Shown here: positions 24,426 to 33,819 of the stretch, in pieces | Layout: each line of letters begins with the position of its first letter | How positions within the stretch are numbered: position 1 is the stretch's first letter | Assembly (NCBI RefSeq): GCF_002161555.1 | Contig: NZ_NFHZ01000018.1 | Coordinates: 1 to 64,000, forward strand | DNA from: Barnesiella sp. An55 | Lineage (GTDB): Bacteria > Bacteroidota > Bacteroidia > Bacteroidales > Barnesiellaceae | Length of the DNA: 64,000 bases | Direction of reading: 5' to 3' | Program-made: the position numbers and the translations under genes | Notes under the pieces: generated by a model | Databases searched by the model: none | The model's input: only the letters and a program-made list of their open reading frames with translations | Told to the model about the DNA's origin: nothing

Positions 24426-25400
24426 TTAGTTGATAATGGGGAATTCGATGGTTTCGCTCACCTCGTTCCAGTCTTCAATGGAGAAGTCGCCCGGCGTTTC
24501 GCCCGACAGGATTTCGCCCAAAACAATGTTGAGCGTGAGTTTGGTATTGGGCGATAGCGTTGAACTGAGGGTTTTGGAGAGGGTGTGCTCGGTACCGTTG
24601 GCCAAGGTGATAATGAGCTCGAGCGGCGGATTTTCGGCCGAGGGGAAGAGCATGACGGTGGCGTTGCTCATGATGGTATTGTCGTCGGAACGCTCGAGGT
24701 CGAACTTGACAACCTTGGTGGTATTCTCGACCTCGGCCGTGTAGAAGTTCATCTTCTCGGCGATGCCTCCGATGCGGGCCTGTATGTTGGTGATGGACGG
24801 GTTGAACTCTGAGTTGTCCTGCATCTTGGCAATAATCCGTATGCCGGCAGTCACGCGGGTGAGTGCCGCCTGCAGGTCTTCCTGTCCTACGTTGGCCGGT
24901 TTCACGGCGTGTACCAGGTCATAGACCGGCATATAGGTGCCGTCGGTATTGGCCCGCAGCCTGAAGTAGAGAGTCGAGAGGTCGGCATCCTGGGTGATAC
25001 CGGGCTCGTTGATGGCCGGGGTATTGTAGATGGGGTCGTCGTATTTTGGGGTGCCCCAATAGACCATGTTGTAGGTCCCTACCGGCAGTTGCAGCGGTCG
25101 GTTGTATTCGCCGTAGATGTGGCCGTCGATAATGGTGTAATAGCCGTTGAATACGGTCTTTTTGCTGTTGATGTAGTTGCCATAGTAGGTCGAGGTCTCG
25201 GCATAGCAGGGATAGATTTCGAGTATTCCCGTGAAGGGATTCTGGTTCAGCGGGTCGGCAATGCGGGCGCTCACATTGGGGGTAACTAATTGCACCGCCT
25301 CGGGTTGAGCCGGTTCGTCGTCTTTTTTGTCGTCGTCGCAGCAAGCCGAGAGGCTCGACAAGAGCAGCAGGGTGGTTGTCCCAAACAGAATTCTTTTCAT
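24426..25400 (-). CDS. FimB/Mfa2-like fimbrial accessory lipoprotein
   Basis: 324 aa from the ATG at 25400; the longer reading to 25538 has no leader peptide at its start. Lipobox LSAC (Cys ~20) then acidic DDDKKDDEPAQ. The body, with the SARIADPLNQNPFTGIL and GTYNMVYWGTP strands and the LPVGTYNMVYW beta-sandwich pattern, resembles the Bacteroidales FimB/Mfa2 and DUF-type fimbrillin anchors with two transthyretin-like domains. It would sit in the outer membrane as a fimbria anchor. No fimbrillin subunit is adjacent, so it may be an orphan or a different surface protein of the same fold. Confidence 0.6.
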   Translation of the reverse strand: MKRILFGTTTLLLLSSLSACCDDDKKDDEPAQPEAVQLVTPNVSARIADPLNQNPFTGILEIYPCYAETSTYYGNYINSKKTVFNGYYTIIDGHIYGEYNRPLQLPVGTYNMVYWGTPKYDDPIYNTPAINEPGITQDADLSTLYFRLRANTDGTYMPVYDLVHAVKPANVGQEDLQAALTRVTAGIRIIAKMQDNSEFNPSITNIQARIGGIAEKMNFYTAEVENTTKVVKFDLERSDDNTIMSNATVMLFPSAENPPLELIITLANGTEHTLSKTLSSTLSPNTKLTLNIVLGEILSGETPGDFSIEDWNEVSETIEFPIIN

Positions 25401-25578
25401 AACATGTTCGTTTAACAGGGTTTTGGTAAGTATTGTGGATATATAACAACAGCCTGTGCGAATTGTTTTTACCGATAATCGTGTTTGAGGGCTCTTGTGT
25501 AAAAACGGATGGCGGGCGAGGGTGTAGGTTTTGCCCAAAAGAGGGAAGGTTGTGTGCGGTCAATCGGGAATAATTGTC

Positions 25579-25586
25579 TATTTTTG
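25579..25586 (+). promoter_or_regulatory. -7 box of the 25611 gene
   Basis: TATTTTTG 24 bp upstream of the ATG at 25611; decides that start over 25509. Confidence 0.5.
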
Positions 25587-25610
25587 GCTATTGAGAAATA
25601 CATCTTTGGT

Positions 25611-26057
25611 ATGAAACAGAAAGATTACCGTGAGGAGTCTGTCCCCGGTGGAGCATCGGCGAACTCGTCGATGCAGTTTACTCCTGAACATATCACTTCG
25701 TTGGCACCGGGCGAGGTATTTGTTTTTGGCAGCAACCTGGCCGGTATGCACGGTGGGGGTGCCGCCCGTGTGGCCATGCAGCGTTTTGGTGCGGTGTGGG
25801 GGCAGGGTGTGGGCCTGCAGGGACAGTCCTATGCCATCCCTACCATGCAGGGGGGAGTGGAGACTATCGAACCTTATGTCGATGAATTTATTGCCTTTGC
25901 CCGGGAGCACCGGGAACTGCGTTTCTATGTGACCCGCATCGGTTGCGGCATTGCCGGATTTCAGGACCGGGAGATAGCACCGCTGTTTGCCAAGGCCTTG
26001 GGGGTAGAGAATATCGTGTTGCCCAAGTCGTTTGTGGACGTGTTGCAGTCGAAATAG
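25611..26057 (+). CDS. A1S_2505-type conserved protein (macro-domain-like)
   Basis: 148 aa. The start at 25611 follows a TATTTTTG box by 24 bp. The sequence FTPEHITSLAPGEVFVFGSNLAGMHGGGAARVA, the QGQSYAIPTMQGG segment and YVTRIGCGIAGFQDREIAPLF are strongly conserved in phage- and plasmid-associated proteins of this family. The HGGGAARVA and GCGIAGF loops are like the phosphate-binding loops of macro domains. I infer ADP-ribose or nucleotide binding. Its last ~97 bp overlap the 3' end of the convergent Imm17-like gene. Confidence 0.8.
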   Translation: MKQKDYREESVPGGASANSSMQFTPEHITSLAPGEVFVFGSNLAGMHGGGAARVAMQRFGAVWGQGVGLQGQSYAIPTMQGGVETIEPYVDEFIAFAREHRELRFYVTRIGCGIAGFQDREIAPLFAKALGVENIVLPKSFVDVLQSK

Positions 26058-26353
26058 ACTTTTGTCGTGGCCGAAACCGTGACGGCGGGCCGAGGTTGCG
26101 GCTTGCTGTCGGGGGTGGCCCGTGCCAGTAGGTCGCGTGCAATGACGGCGGTCATGAGCAGGATGAGTACCCCCAGTATGCCGTAGAGCCAGCGGGCTTG
26201 CGTGCGGGTGAGCCTTGAGGTGAAAATACGGCAGTTCTTGCTGTTGAAGAACCAGTTCCAGTTGGCCAGGGCGGCACCCAACGCGAGTAGTCCCGAGATG
26301 AGAAACAGACTCAGGACAATAATCGCGGGGATAAGTGACGGGGCGTGCTGCAT
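25961..26353 (-). CDS. Imm17-like small membrane protein
   Basis: 130 aa. Two membrane helices (residues ~8-30 and ~55-75) surround the motif LANWNWFFNSKNCRIF followed by RTQARWLYGILGVLILL. That order (NWxWFFNS ... ARxxYxxLG) is what I remember of the immunity 17 family of polymorphic-toxin systems. A polar tail of ~55 residues follows. It starts 20 bp after tsaE and so is last in that operon. No toxin gene is adjacent. The tail overlaps the end of the opposite-strand gene by 97 bp, so the C-terminus might be shorter than its ancestors'. Confidence 0.6.
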   Translation of the reverse strand: MQHAPSLIPAIIVLSLFLISGLLALGAALANWNWFFNSKNCRIFTSRLTRTQARWLYGILGVLILLMTAVIARDLLARATPDSKPQPRPAVTVSATTKVYFDCNTSTNDLGNTIFSTPKALANSGAISRS

Positions 26354-26373
26354 GGTCGATTCGGAGATTTTAT

Positions 26374-26796
26374 TTAGAGATCTACGGTGAGGGTGCGGGC
26401 ACCGCCGTCGGTCTCGGCAATCTCGACATTCACGCAGTCGTAGGGAAGCAGCTCTTCAATCTTCTCGGGCCATTCGATAAAGCAGAGGGCACCGCTGGCG
26501 AAGTAGTCTTCGGCTCCCAGGTCGTAGGCCTCCTGCAACTTGTTGAGGCGGTAGCAGTCGAAGTGGTAGATGAGTTCGCCGGTGGTTGCCGAGCGGTATT
26601 CGTTGATGATGGCGAAGGTGGGGCTGTTGACGGGGTCTTCGACACCCAGTTCTTCGCACACGGCTTTGATGAAGGTGGTTTTGCCGGCACCCATCTCGCC
26701 GTGGAAGGCAAAGACGGTGTTGTCGCCCATGAGTTCGATAAACTGGCGGGCAACCTGGTGTATCTGGTCGAGGTTTTCTATGACAAGGGTATGCAT
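26374..26796 (-). CDS. tsaE: tRNA threonylcarbamoyladenosine biosynthesis ATPase TsaE
   Basis: 140 aa, usual family length. Walker [11 protein letters not shown] at ~33, the switch-like [13 protein letters not shown] and the [10 protein letters not shown] segment, and the [12 protein letters not shown] motif. It works with TsaB-TsaD to complete t6A37 on ANN-decoding tRNAs using a TsaC/Sua5 product; the Sua5/YrdC-type protein is at 5.1 kb. It starts 8 bp after porX on the same strand, a neighbourhood common in Bacteroidales. Confidence 0.95.
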   Translation of the reverse strand: MHTLVIENLDQIHQVARQFIELMGDNTVFAFHGEMGAGKTTFIKAVCEELGVEDPVNSPTFAIINEYRSATTGELIYHFDCYRLNKLQEAYDLGAEDYFASGALCFIEWPEKIEELLPYDCVNVEIAETDGGARTLTVDL

Positions 26797-26804
26797 AATC
26801 GTAT

Positions 26805-28346
26805 CTATTTTTTAGTGAGAGTAATCAGGGGTATCATCATCTCTTCCATGGAGATGCCTCCGTGCTGGAAGGTGTCTTTGTAGTAGCCCACGTAGTAGTT
26901 GTAGTTGTTGGGGTAGGCAAAGAAATCGTGGTTGGTGGCAAATATGTAGGTCGAGCTGATGTTGGGCGAGGGCAGGCCGTAGCGCTCGGGCGACTTGATT
27001 TCATAGACCTGCTTGGGGTTGTAGCTGAGCGATTTGCCCACCTTGTAGCGCAGGTTGGTATTGGTGTTCTTGTCGCCGATTACCTTGATGGGGTTGTTCA
27101 CATGTACGGTGCCGTGGTCGGTTGTGAGTATGATTTTGAAGTCTTTCTCGGCAATCTTGCGGAAGAGGTCGAGTGCCGACGAGTGCTTGAACCACGACTC
27201 GGTGATGGAGCGGTAGGCCGCCTCGGTCGATGCCAGTTCGCGAATCATCTTCGACTCGGTGCGGGCGTGCGAGAGCATATCGACAAAGTTGAGCACGCAC
27301 ACGTTGAGTTGGTTGTTCTCAATTTGCGGGAAGTTCTGGATGAGTTTTTCGCCGAAGGCCGACTCGTTGATTTTGTTGTAGGAGAAGGTGTAGCGCTTGC
27401 GGAACCGGTCGAGCAACGTCTGGATGAGAGGCGCTTCGTTGAGGTTCTTGCCCTCCTCCTCGTCTTCATCGACCCAGAGGTCGGGGAACATGCGGGCAAT
27501 CTGGTTGGGCATCAATCCCGAGAAGATGGCGTTGCGCGCATATTGCGTGGCCGTGGGCAAGATGCTGAAGTAGAGATCTTCCTCGGCGGTGAAGTATTCG
27601 TTGAGCAGGGGTTTGATGACCCGCCACTGGTCGAGCCTGAAGTTGTCGATGAGGATGAAGAATACCTTCTCGCCCTTGTCGATGAGGGGAAACACTTTGG
27701 TCTTGAAGAGCTCGTGGCTCATGAGGGGGTGTTCGCCGCCGGTAATCCACTTCTCGTAGTTCTTTTTGACAAATTTGGCGAAAGCGCTGTTGGCCTCGCT
27801 CTTTTGCAGGGTGAGCAGTTCGTCCATGTCGCTCTCGGCCTGGGTGAGCTCCAGTTCCCAAAAGACCAGTTTCTTATAGACTTCGTACCAGTCGTTCCAC
27901 GAGTAGGAGTCGTTGATCTGGCTGCTGATGTGTTGAAATTCCTGGCGGTAGTCGCTCGAGGTTTTCTCGAGGATAATCTCCTTGTGATGGAGGTTTTTCT
28001 TGATCGACAGGAGTATCTGGTTGGGGTTGACGGGCTTGATGAGGTAGTCGGAGATTTTGTTTCCGATAGCCTGGTTCATGATGTTTTCCTCCTCGCTCTT
28101 GGTGATCATGACCACGGGGATGGAGGGGTTGTCCATCTTGATTTGGCTGAGGGTATCGAGACCGCTCAAGCCGGGCATGTTCTCGTCGAGAATGATGAGG
28201 TCGAAGGGTTCGTGAGCCGCTTTCTCGAGGGCGTCGCGACCGTTGGAGACGGTGGTGACGTCGTATCCCTTCTGTTGAAGGAAGAGAATGTGGGGCTTGA
28301 GTAAATCGATCTCGTCGTCGGCCCAAAGTATTTTACCGTTCTTCAT
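26805..28346 (-). CDS. porX: PorX, T9SS response regulator with phosphatase-like domain
   Basis: 513 aa from the ATG at 28346; 28376 would overlap porW more deeply. Residues 1-120 are a CheY-like receiver (WADDEIDLL acid pocket, phospho-Asp in [13 protein letters not shown], conserved Lys in [10 protein letters not shown]). The rest is a PglZ/alkaline-phosphatase-like effector domain ([20 protein letters not shown] and [12 protein letters not shown] metal-site segments). In Porphyromonas, PorX links a sensor (PorY) and the PorL motor to T9SS gene control. It overlaps the end of porW by 14 bp. A PorY kinase is not in the window. Confidence 0.93.
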   Translation of the reverse strand: MKNGKILWADDEIDLLKPHILFLQQKGYDVTTVSNGRDALEKAAHEPFDLIILDENMPGLSGLDTLSQIKMDNPSIPVVMITKSEEENIMNQAIGNKISDYLIKPVNPNQILLSIKKNLHHKEIILEKTSSDYRQEFQHISSQINDSYSWNDWYEVYKKLVFWELELTQAESDMDELLTLQKSEANSAFAKFVKKNYEKWITGGEHPLMSHELFKTKVFPLIDKGEKVFFILIDNFRLDQWRVIKPLLNEYFTAEEDLYFSILPTATQYARNAIFSGLMPNQIARMFPDLWVDEDEEEGKNLNEAPLIQTLLDRFRKRYTFSYNKINESAFGEKLIQNFPQIENNQLNVCVLNFVDMLSHARTESKMIRELASTEAAYRSITESWFKHSSALDLFRKIAEKDFKIILTTDHGTVHVNNPIKVIGDKNTNTNLRYKVGKSLSYNPKQVYEIKSPERYGLPSPNISSTYIFATNHDFFAYPNNYNYYVGYYKDTFQHGGISMEEMMIPLITLTKK

Positions 28347-31113
28347 AAGGCTCTGTGGGTTGAGGATTGTTTTCAAGAAATAAGAAATAGTCTTCGAAAC
28401 TGTATCCTTCGAGCAGTTTCTTGAAGTTATCCTCGCTGATCATGATGGGCCTTACTCCCGGCGGGTAGCGGAATGTTTCGCTGTTGTCGAGGAGCCGTCG
28501 ATAGTGGGATAACTCGTCAAAGTTATTAAATCCTTTGACAACTAACATACTTATTTCGTTAAAGGTCATTATTTCGAGGTCGAAATCTTTAATTACGAAA
28601 CTGGTAAAGTTGTGTTTGGCTACATCGAAGAGCAGTTGGTTGGACGACACGCTGTCGGTGGCATAGACCAGCAGGAGCACGTGCGGAGCGTTGAGGTCTT
28701 GCGTGAAGGCGGCCCGGACGGTATCGTTGCGCATGGTCGTGGTATCGTTGGTGAGTCGGGCTTTCCACAGCATGCCTCTGAGGTTGCCGCTGCCTTCGGC
28801 CAGTTGTCGGCCTTGTGCTACACCCTTGAGCATGGTGGTGGCCAGGGGTGAGACATCGGCTTGCGGATAGCGCTCGAGCAGGTTTCTCAACCCGGTTTTG
28901 AATTGGTCGTACTGCTTGTCGCCCACATAGGCGAGGGCGTCGAGGAAGAGGAACTTGGGCATGAGCGGCGAGAGGGGATACTTCTCCTCCATGTATTGGC
29001 GGCTGCGGTGCACGGTGGCATTGTCGTTTACGAGGTATGCGGCATAGGTGGCCTCGTAGATGGAGTCTTGCTCGGTGCTCATGCGCCGCAGGTTGTCGAG
29101 GTAGTGCGGGTCGGCCATGGCCTGGGCATAGGGACTCTCGGGGAAGGTCGATCGTATCTTGTCGCGATACAGGGCCGCGGTGGCTTCGTCGCCATTGCGC
29201 ATGTACATGAGGTACATGTTGTAATAGACGTCGAGCCGGTAGGGGTTCTCGGGGAACCGCGACTCGAGCAGATTGAAGTTGGCTATGGCGGCCGGGTAGT
29301 CCTCGAGTTTGTTTTTGAGGATAAGACCCATGTTGAAAAGTCCCTCGGCTACCACCTCGTTGGAGGTTTCGAGTGCCTCGGGGGTGAGTGGTATCTGCTT
29401 GAGGTAGAAGGCGGGTTTGTGGGGATCGTCGGCATCGGCCATCTGAGCGCTGTCGGGGCTCTCTTCGATGGGCATGCCGTTCTCATCGAACTCTGTAGTC
29501 TCTTCGCCCGGTTCGCCTTCGGTCTTTTCGGCAAAGTCGCTCATCGAGAATCCCGATTTGTTGCGGCGGCGCCAGTCGTCCTCGAGTTTACGGCTACCCC
29601 AGGTGCGCTGGAACTCGGTCTTACCGGCCGATACCATGGTCTTGTTGTAGAAGTACCACGACTTGTCGCCCGAGATCATGGTCGCGTTGTTCTTGGCTGC
29701 GTTGTTGCTGTTGAACTGGGGCCCTTGTTGCTGGGCCAGATACTCTTCGCGTTGAAGGGCTTCGGCCTCTTCTTTCTCTTTCTTGATGAGGTCGTCGATA
29801 ATCTTCTGTATGGCTTTGTTGCGCTCGTCCTCGCTCATGGCGGCAAGGTTTTGCAGACTGTCCTGCAACTCGACATTCTGGGCATAGACCACGAGTTCGT
29901 CGAGCACGGTGGAGCGCCGCGTGAGCAGGTCGTACCGCGGGAAGTCTTCTTTCAACTGGGGCAGCGCTTCGGCATAGCAGGGCTGGGCATCGACATACTC
30001 GCGCCGCTCGAAATAGAGGTCGCCAAGGGTCACCTGGTTGATGGCCTTTTCGAGTCCGTTGCGGGTGCTCTTTTGGTTGGCCAGCCGATAGTTCTCCATG
30101 GCCTTGAGGGTGTCTTTGCGGGAGAGGTAGAGGTTGCCGATGGCATAGTATATCTGGTCGAGGTACTCTTTGTTGCGGTCGCGCGAGGCCATGCGGGTGA
30201 GCTTTTTCACCTCTTTGGTGATGTCTTTGCCCGAGAATACTTCGGTCTGTTTGATGCGGGCGTTGAACTCGGTGCGGTAGGGCGGGTTCATGGCTATGAC
30301 CTTGCCGAACGTCTGGTAGGCCAAAGTGGGGTTCTCGGTTTTTTCGTAGAGTTGCCCCAGCAGGAAGGTGAGGCGGATGCGCTGCTGCTTGCTGGGTGCC
30401 GACTTGATGGCGGTTTCGAGGAAGGGGATGGCTTTCTGATACTCGCCCCGGTGGATGAGGTAGTCGGCATTGACGGTGGCAAACCAGTTGTTTTGCGACT
30501 CGGGCAGCTTGTCGTTATTGATTTTCTGGAGTATGTCTTCGGCTTCGTAGAGCCATCCCAAGGCAATGTAGCAACGGGCTTGCCAGATCTTTGCCTCGGC
30601 GACCAGGTCGGGGAGCCAGGTGAAGTGGCGCGAGATGTAGAGGAAGGTGGCGGCCGCCTCGAGAAATTCGCCTTTGTAGTACTGGGCCTGTCCCATCAGT
30701 CGCCAGGCGTTGTGGATGAAGGGGTTGTATTCGTCGCGCTTGAGGTAGTCGCGATACTTGGGGTCGCTCATCTTTTTGGAGTCGCGCTTGGGCTTTTTCT
30801 TGATGGAGTGCAGCTGTATGGCTTTTTGGCACTTCTCGATGGTGCGGTCGAAGCTGCCCGTGGGTTGTGGGTTCTTGGGGTTGGCATAGGCTTGTGCGGG
30901 GTGCATGAGCACGAGGTCGGTGAAGTTGTCCTGGTATTCGCCCTCCATGGTTTTTATCTGCTCCTTGTAGTTCTCTATCCCGTTGAAATAGACGTTGTAG
31001 CGGGTCGTGAAGCTGTGGTAGAAACGGGTGAATGCCGTATTCTTTTTGGTCGAGCAGGAGACGAGCAACAGGACGAGCAGCAGGGTGGCGATATGTGTGA
31101 TTTTCTTCTTCAA
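28333..31113 (-). CDS. porW: PorW/SprE, TPR lipoprotein of T9SS
   Basis: 926 aa. Lipobox LLVSCS (Cys ~20) then the typical start KKNTAFTRFYHSFTTRYNVYFNG. Many tetratricopeptide-like helical pairs fill residues ~40-400 and again ~600-800, with an acidic and Gln-rich low-complexity linker (~430-560, KKEKEEAEALQREEYLAQQQ). In Flavobacterium (SprE) and Porphyromonas (PorW) this outer-membrane lipoprotein is required for type IX secretion and gliding. It starts 48 bp after the permease gene and overlaps porX, so the run from aroA to the Imm17-like gene may be transcribed together. Confidence 0.93.
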   Translation of the reverse strand: MKKKITHIATLLLVLLLVSCSTKKNTAFTRFYHSFTTRYNVYFNGIENYKEQIKTMEGEYQDNFTDLVLMHPAQAYANPKNPQPTGSFDRTIEKCQKAIQLHSIKKKPKRDSKKMSDPKYRDYLKRDEYNPFIHNAWRLMGQAQYYKGEFLEAAATFLYISRHFTWLPDLVAEAKIWQARCYIALGWLYEAEDILQKINNDKLPESQNNWFATVNADYLIHRGEYQKAIPFLETAIKSAPSKQQRIRLTFLLGQLYEKTENPTLAYQTFGKVIAMNPPYRTEFNARIKQTEVFSGKDITKEVKKLTRMASRDRNKEYLDQIYYAIGNLYLSRKDTLKAMENYRLANQKSTRNGLEKAINQVTLGDLYFERREYVDAQPCYAEALPQLKEDFPRYDLLTRRSTVLDELVVYAQNVELQDSLQNLAAMSEDERNKAIQKIIDDLIKKEKEEAEALQREEYLAQQQGPQFNSNNAAKNNATMISGDKSWYFYNKTMVSAGKTEFQRTWGSRKLEDDWRRRNKSGFSMSDFAEKTEGEPGEETTEFDENGMPIEESPDSAQMADADDPHKPAFYLKQIPLTPEALETSNEVVAEGLFNMGLILKNKLEDYPAAIANFNLLESRFPENPYRLDVYYNMYLMYMRNGDEATAALYRDKIRSTFPESPYAQAMADPHYLDNLRRMSTEQDSIYEATYAAYLVNDNATVHRSRQYMEEKYPLSPLMPKFLFLDALAYVGDKQYDQFKTGLRNLLERYPQADVSPLATTMLKGVAQGRQLAEGSGNLRGMLWKARLTNDTTTMRNDTVRAAFTQDLNAPHVLLLVYATDSVSSNQLLFDVAKHNFTSFVIKDFDLEIMTFNEISMLVVKGFNNFDELSHYRRLLDNSETFRYPPGVRPIMISEDNFKKLLEGYSFEDYFLFLENNPQPTEPYEER

Positions 31114-31161
31114 GCGCTATGGGTATAAGAGACCATCTTTTTAAACTGATTTTCGGCCGTT

Positions 31162-31983
31162 TTATTGTCTTTGTGCAACGGCCTTCTGCACACGGCTCAC
31201 GATGATCTTGGCTACGAGATAGATGACAATCAGGGTAAAGACGATGGTAGCTCCGGCCGGCACGTCGAGCCAGTAGGAGAGCAGCAGCCCCCCGATACCG
31301 GCCAGCAGGTTGATGAGTCCCGACAGCCAGATGATGGAGCGGAACTTGTGGCAGAACAGCTCGGCAAACATTTGTGGCAGCGACAGGATGGAGATGAGCA
31401 GCATGATGCCTACCAGCCGGATGGACAGGACTACGGCCGTGGCTACAAAGAAGGTCATGATGTAGTTGATGAGTCGGGTGTTGATGCCGCGGGTGGTAGC
31501 AAAGTCGGTGTCGAAAGCGGTATAGACGATGTGCCGGTATTGCCACAGGGTATAGGCGATGAGCAGGAGGGCAAAGGCGGCAAAGACGAGAATGTCGGTG
31601 CGGGTGATGGTGAGTATGTTTCCAAACAGGAACTCGGTGAGTCCCGGAGTGTAGCCGGGGGTCATGAAGATGAAGATGATGCCGACGGCCATGCCCAGAG
31701 TCCAGATGACGGCGATGGCCGAATCTTCGCGCACCGATTTTCCCCGCGATACCCATTCGACACCCAGTGCCGAGAGGATGGCAAAGAAGAGGGCAGCGAG
31801 GGTGGGGTTTATGCCCAGGAAGTAGCCGATGCCCAGTCCGCCGAACGAGGCATGGGTGATGCCTCCGGTGATGAAGAGCATGCGTCGGGCTACGATGTAG
31901 GTGCCGATGATGGCGCTGATGATCGAGATGAGCAGGAGGGCCATCAGGGCATTTTGGAAAAACGTATAGTTGAGAATCTCCAT
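31162..31983 (-). CDS. Metal ABC transporter permease (ABC-3, ZnuB/MntB type)
   Basis: 273 aa from the ATG at 31983. Eight or more membrane helices with the family segments FFQNALMALLLISIISAIIGTYIV, GGITHASFGGLGIGYFLGI (EAA-like region) and RLVGIMLLISILSLPQMFAEL. It forms the inner-membrane channel for Zn2+, Mn2+ or Fe2+ uptake. Neither the ATPase nor the binding protein is next to it, so it must pair with subunits encoded elsewhere. Starts 10 bp after the 138-aa gene, in an operon-like run. Confidence 0.9.
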   Translation of the reverse strand: MEILNYTFFQNALMALLLISIISAIIGTYIVARRMLFITGGITHASFGGLGIGYFLGINPTLAALFFAILSALGVEWVSRGKSVREDSAIAVIWTLGMAVGIIFIFMTPGYTPGLTEFLFGNILTITRTDILVFAAFALLLIAYTLWQYRHIVYTAFDTDFATTRGINTRLINYIMTFFVATAVVLSIRLVGIMLLISILSLPQMFAELFCHKFRSIIWLSGLINLLAGIGGLLLSYWLDVPAGATIVFTLIVIYLVAKIIVSRVQKAVAQRQ

Positions 31984-31993
31984 TGTAAACGGG

Positions 31994-32410
31994 TTATTTG
32001 TCGATATTTCTTTGTTCGTTGACCACCAGCAGTATTTCGTCGCGCAGGGATTCGGGAACCTCGATTTGTCGCAGTTGCAGGCTGCGCACCCATCCCGGCA
32101 CATCGCTGGGGAGGAGGGTATAGAAAATGTCTCTGAAGTGCTCGACCTGCTCGGGGGTATATTGGTCGGCAGGGGTGTTCTTCCAGTCGTCGAGCTCCTC
32201 GTCGTCGTAGTACTCGATGGTCTTGCTCACGCCTGCCAGCAGGCTGTCGCGTTCGCACACGAGGTGCTGTCCGCAGCACTCTTGCGGGGGAGCTGGTGTT
32301 TCGTCCTGAGCGGGCGGGTTGCCTGCGGCTGCCTGTTTTTTCTGGTCCCGGAGGTGAAAATAATAGGTCACGAGGCCCAGCAGCACGATGGCGATTACAA
32401 GTATAATCAT
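31994..32410 (-). CDS. Single-pass membrane protein of unknown function
   Basis: 138 aa. Residues 1-17 form one membrane helix; a Pro/Ala-rich linker and a CCGQHLVCE cluster (three cysteines) follow, then a soluble acidic domain (TIEYYDDEELDDWKN). A similar gene commonly sits between aroA and a transporter in Bacteroidales (recollection). It overlaps the aroA stop by 4 bp (ATGA), so it is translationally coupled to aroA. Confidence 0.75.
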   Translation of the reverse strand: MIILVIAIVLLGLVTYYFHLRDQKKQAAAGNPPAQDETPAPPQECCGQHLVCERDSLLAGVSKTIEYYDDEELDDWKNTPADQYTPEQVEHFRDIFYTLLPSDVPGWVRSLQLRQIEVPESLRDEILLVVNEQRNIDK

Positions 32411-33663
32411 AGTGTGGTATCTCCTTTCTGTGTGGGGAACAGGGTGAAGCCGGCCCGAGTGAGGTCGGTCCAGTAGTCGGGGTATGACTTATCGACGACG
32501 GCCGTGTCGGCAATCTCGATACCGGGGAACCGGAATGAGGCTGGAGCAAAGGCCATGGCCATGCGGTGGTCGTCGTAGGTTCGGATGACGGGATGGGCCT
32601 CCGGTTCTACGGTTTCGCCGTTCCAGGTGAGTGAGTTATCCGATGATAATAGTCTATATCCTAACTTAATAAGTTCATTGCAGAGGGCTGCGATGCGGTC
32701 GGTCTCTTTGATGCGCAGGGTTTGAAGTCCGGTGAAATGGAAGGGTATTCCCAGCAGACAGCAGGCCACTACCAGGGTTTGGGCCAGGTCGGGTTGCTCC
32801 GAGAGGTCGCAGCGATATTCGGTTGTATGAATATCCGATTTTATTAGTTTTGCTCCGTCCGAAGAAAATAGTGTTTCGATTCCCAGCGGCTCGAAGAGTT
32901 GGGCAATGCGGGCGTCGCCCTGGAGACTTTTGGGTGTGAGTCCTGGCAGTACAACCGAGCCGGTCGGGGAGAGGGCGGCTATCTCGTACCAGTAGGAGGC
33001 TGCCGACCAGTCGGGCTCGACGCTGAACGGGGTGGGCGTGTAGCTCCCGGCCGAAACTCGCAGGGTGTGGCCGGTGCGTTGAGCCTCGATGCCGTAGTGG
33101 GCCATCATGCCGAGGGTCATCTCGATATAGGGAGTCGAGACGATTTCGCCGGTGAGGGTCAGGGTGAGCCCGTCGCGCATGCGAGGGGCAATCATGAGCA
33201 GGGCCGAGATGTATTGCGAACTCACATCGCCGGGCAGGGTGAGCTCGCCTCCGGTGAGCTGCCGGCCGCAGATGTCGAGGGGCGGGAAGCCTTCGCGCGA
33301 GGTGTAGTCGATGTCGGCACCGAGGGCGCGCAGGGCTTCGACCAGTATCTTTATGGGGCGTTGTTTCATCCGTTCCGAGCCGGTGAGCGTGTGCCGGCTA
33401 CCCTCGACCTGGGCGTAGTAGGCGGTGAGAAATCGCATGGCTGTCCCGGCACCGTGTATGTCGATGGTGCGATCGTTGCCGGTGAAAGCTTGGCGCATGA
33501 CACGGGTGTCGTCGCACGACGAGAGATTCTCCACGGGAATGGCATTGTTGCACAGTGCATTGATAATCAAAGCTCTGTTGCTGATGCTCTTGGAGGTGGG
33601 CAGTGCGATGGTCGCCGTGCAGTCGGCGGGGGCGAAAATTTGATAATTCATTTCGTTAGCCAT
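32407..33663 (-). CDS. aroA: 3-phosphoshikimate 1-carboxyvinyltransferase (EPSP synthase)
   Basis: 418 aa from the ATG at 33663, close to the Bacteroidales AroA length. The substrate motif LPTSKSISNRALI at ~18 gives PEP/shikimate contacts, and GAGTAMRFLTAYYA is the conserved GxxGTAxR-type segment. The domain-2 end ETDRIAALCNELIKLG and TYDDHRMAMAFAPAS are intact. It transfers enolpyruvyl from PEP to shikimate-3-phosphate in chorismate synthesis. A TAATTTTG box 13 bp upstream gives a very short leader. Confidence 0.96.
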   Translation of the reverse strand: MANEMNYQIFAPADCTATIALPTSKSISNRALIINALCNNAIPVENLSSCDDTRVMRQAFTGNDRTIDIHGAGTAMRFLTAYYAQVEGSRHTLTGSERMKQRPIKILVEALRALGADIDYTSREGFPPLDICGRQLTGGELTLPGDVSSQYISALLMIAPRMRDGLTLTLTGEIVSTPYIEMTLGMMAHYGIEAQRTGHTLRVSAGSYTPTPFSVEPDWSAASYWYEIAALSPTGSVVLPGLTPKSLQGDARIAQLFEPLGIETLFSSDGAKLIKSDIHTTEYRCDLSEQPDLAQTLVVACCLLGIPFHFTGLQTLRIKETDRIAALCNELIKLGYRLLSSDNSLTWNGETVEPEAHPVIRTYDDHRMAMAFAPASFRFPGIEIADTAVVDKSYPDYWTDLTRAGFTLFPTQKGDTTL

Positions 33664-33675
33664 GAGTTTTGACCG

Positions 33676-33683
33676 CAAAATTA
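33676..33683 (-). promoter_or_regulatory. -7 box of aroA operon
   Basis: TAATTTTG on the minus strand 13 bp upstream of the ATG at 33663. Confidence 0.45.
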
Positions 33684-33819
33684 GCAAAAAAAGAGGAATG
33701 GTATGTGTTATGAAGTTGAGTTTTCTTGGTTCTACTGGCTTGGGGTTGTTGGCTTTGTGACGGGTGTGAATGTCGGGCACACTCGGTGACCGTGCAAGAC
33801 TCGACACGGCGGGCTATAT

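Noticed and set aside
26862-28304. 480-codon ORF opposite porX
   Set aside because: Val/Leu/Gly-rich composition typical of an antisense shadow; no signal, domain or promoter.
28861-31128. 755-codon plus-strand ORF antisense to porW
   Set aside because: It mirrors the codon structure of porW on the other strand; porW has a lipobox, TPRs and operon context.
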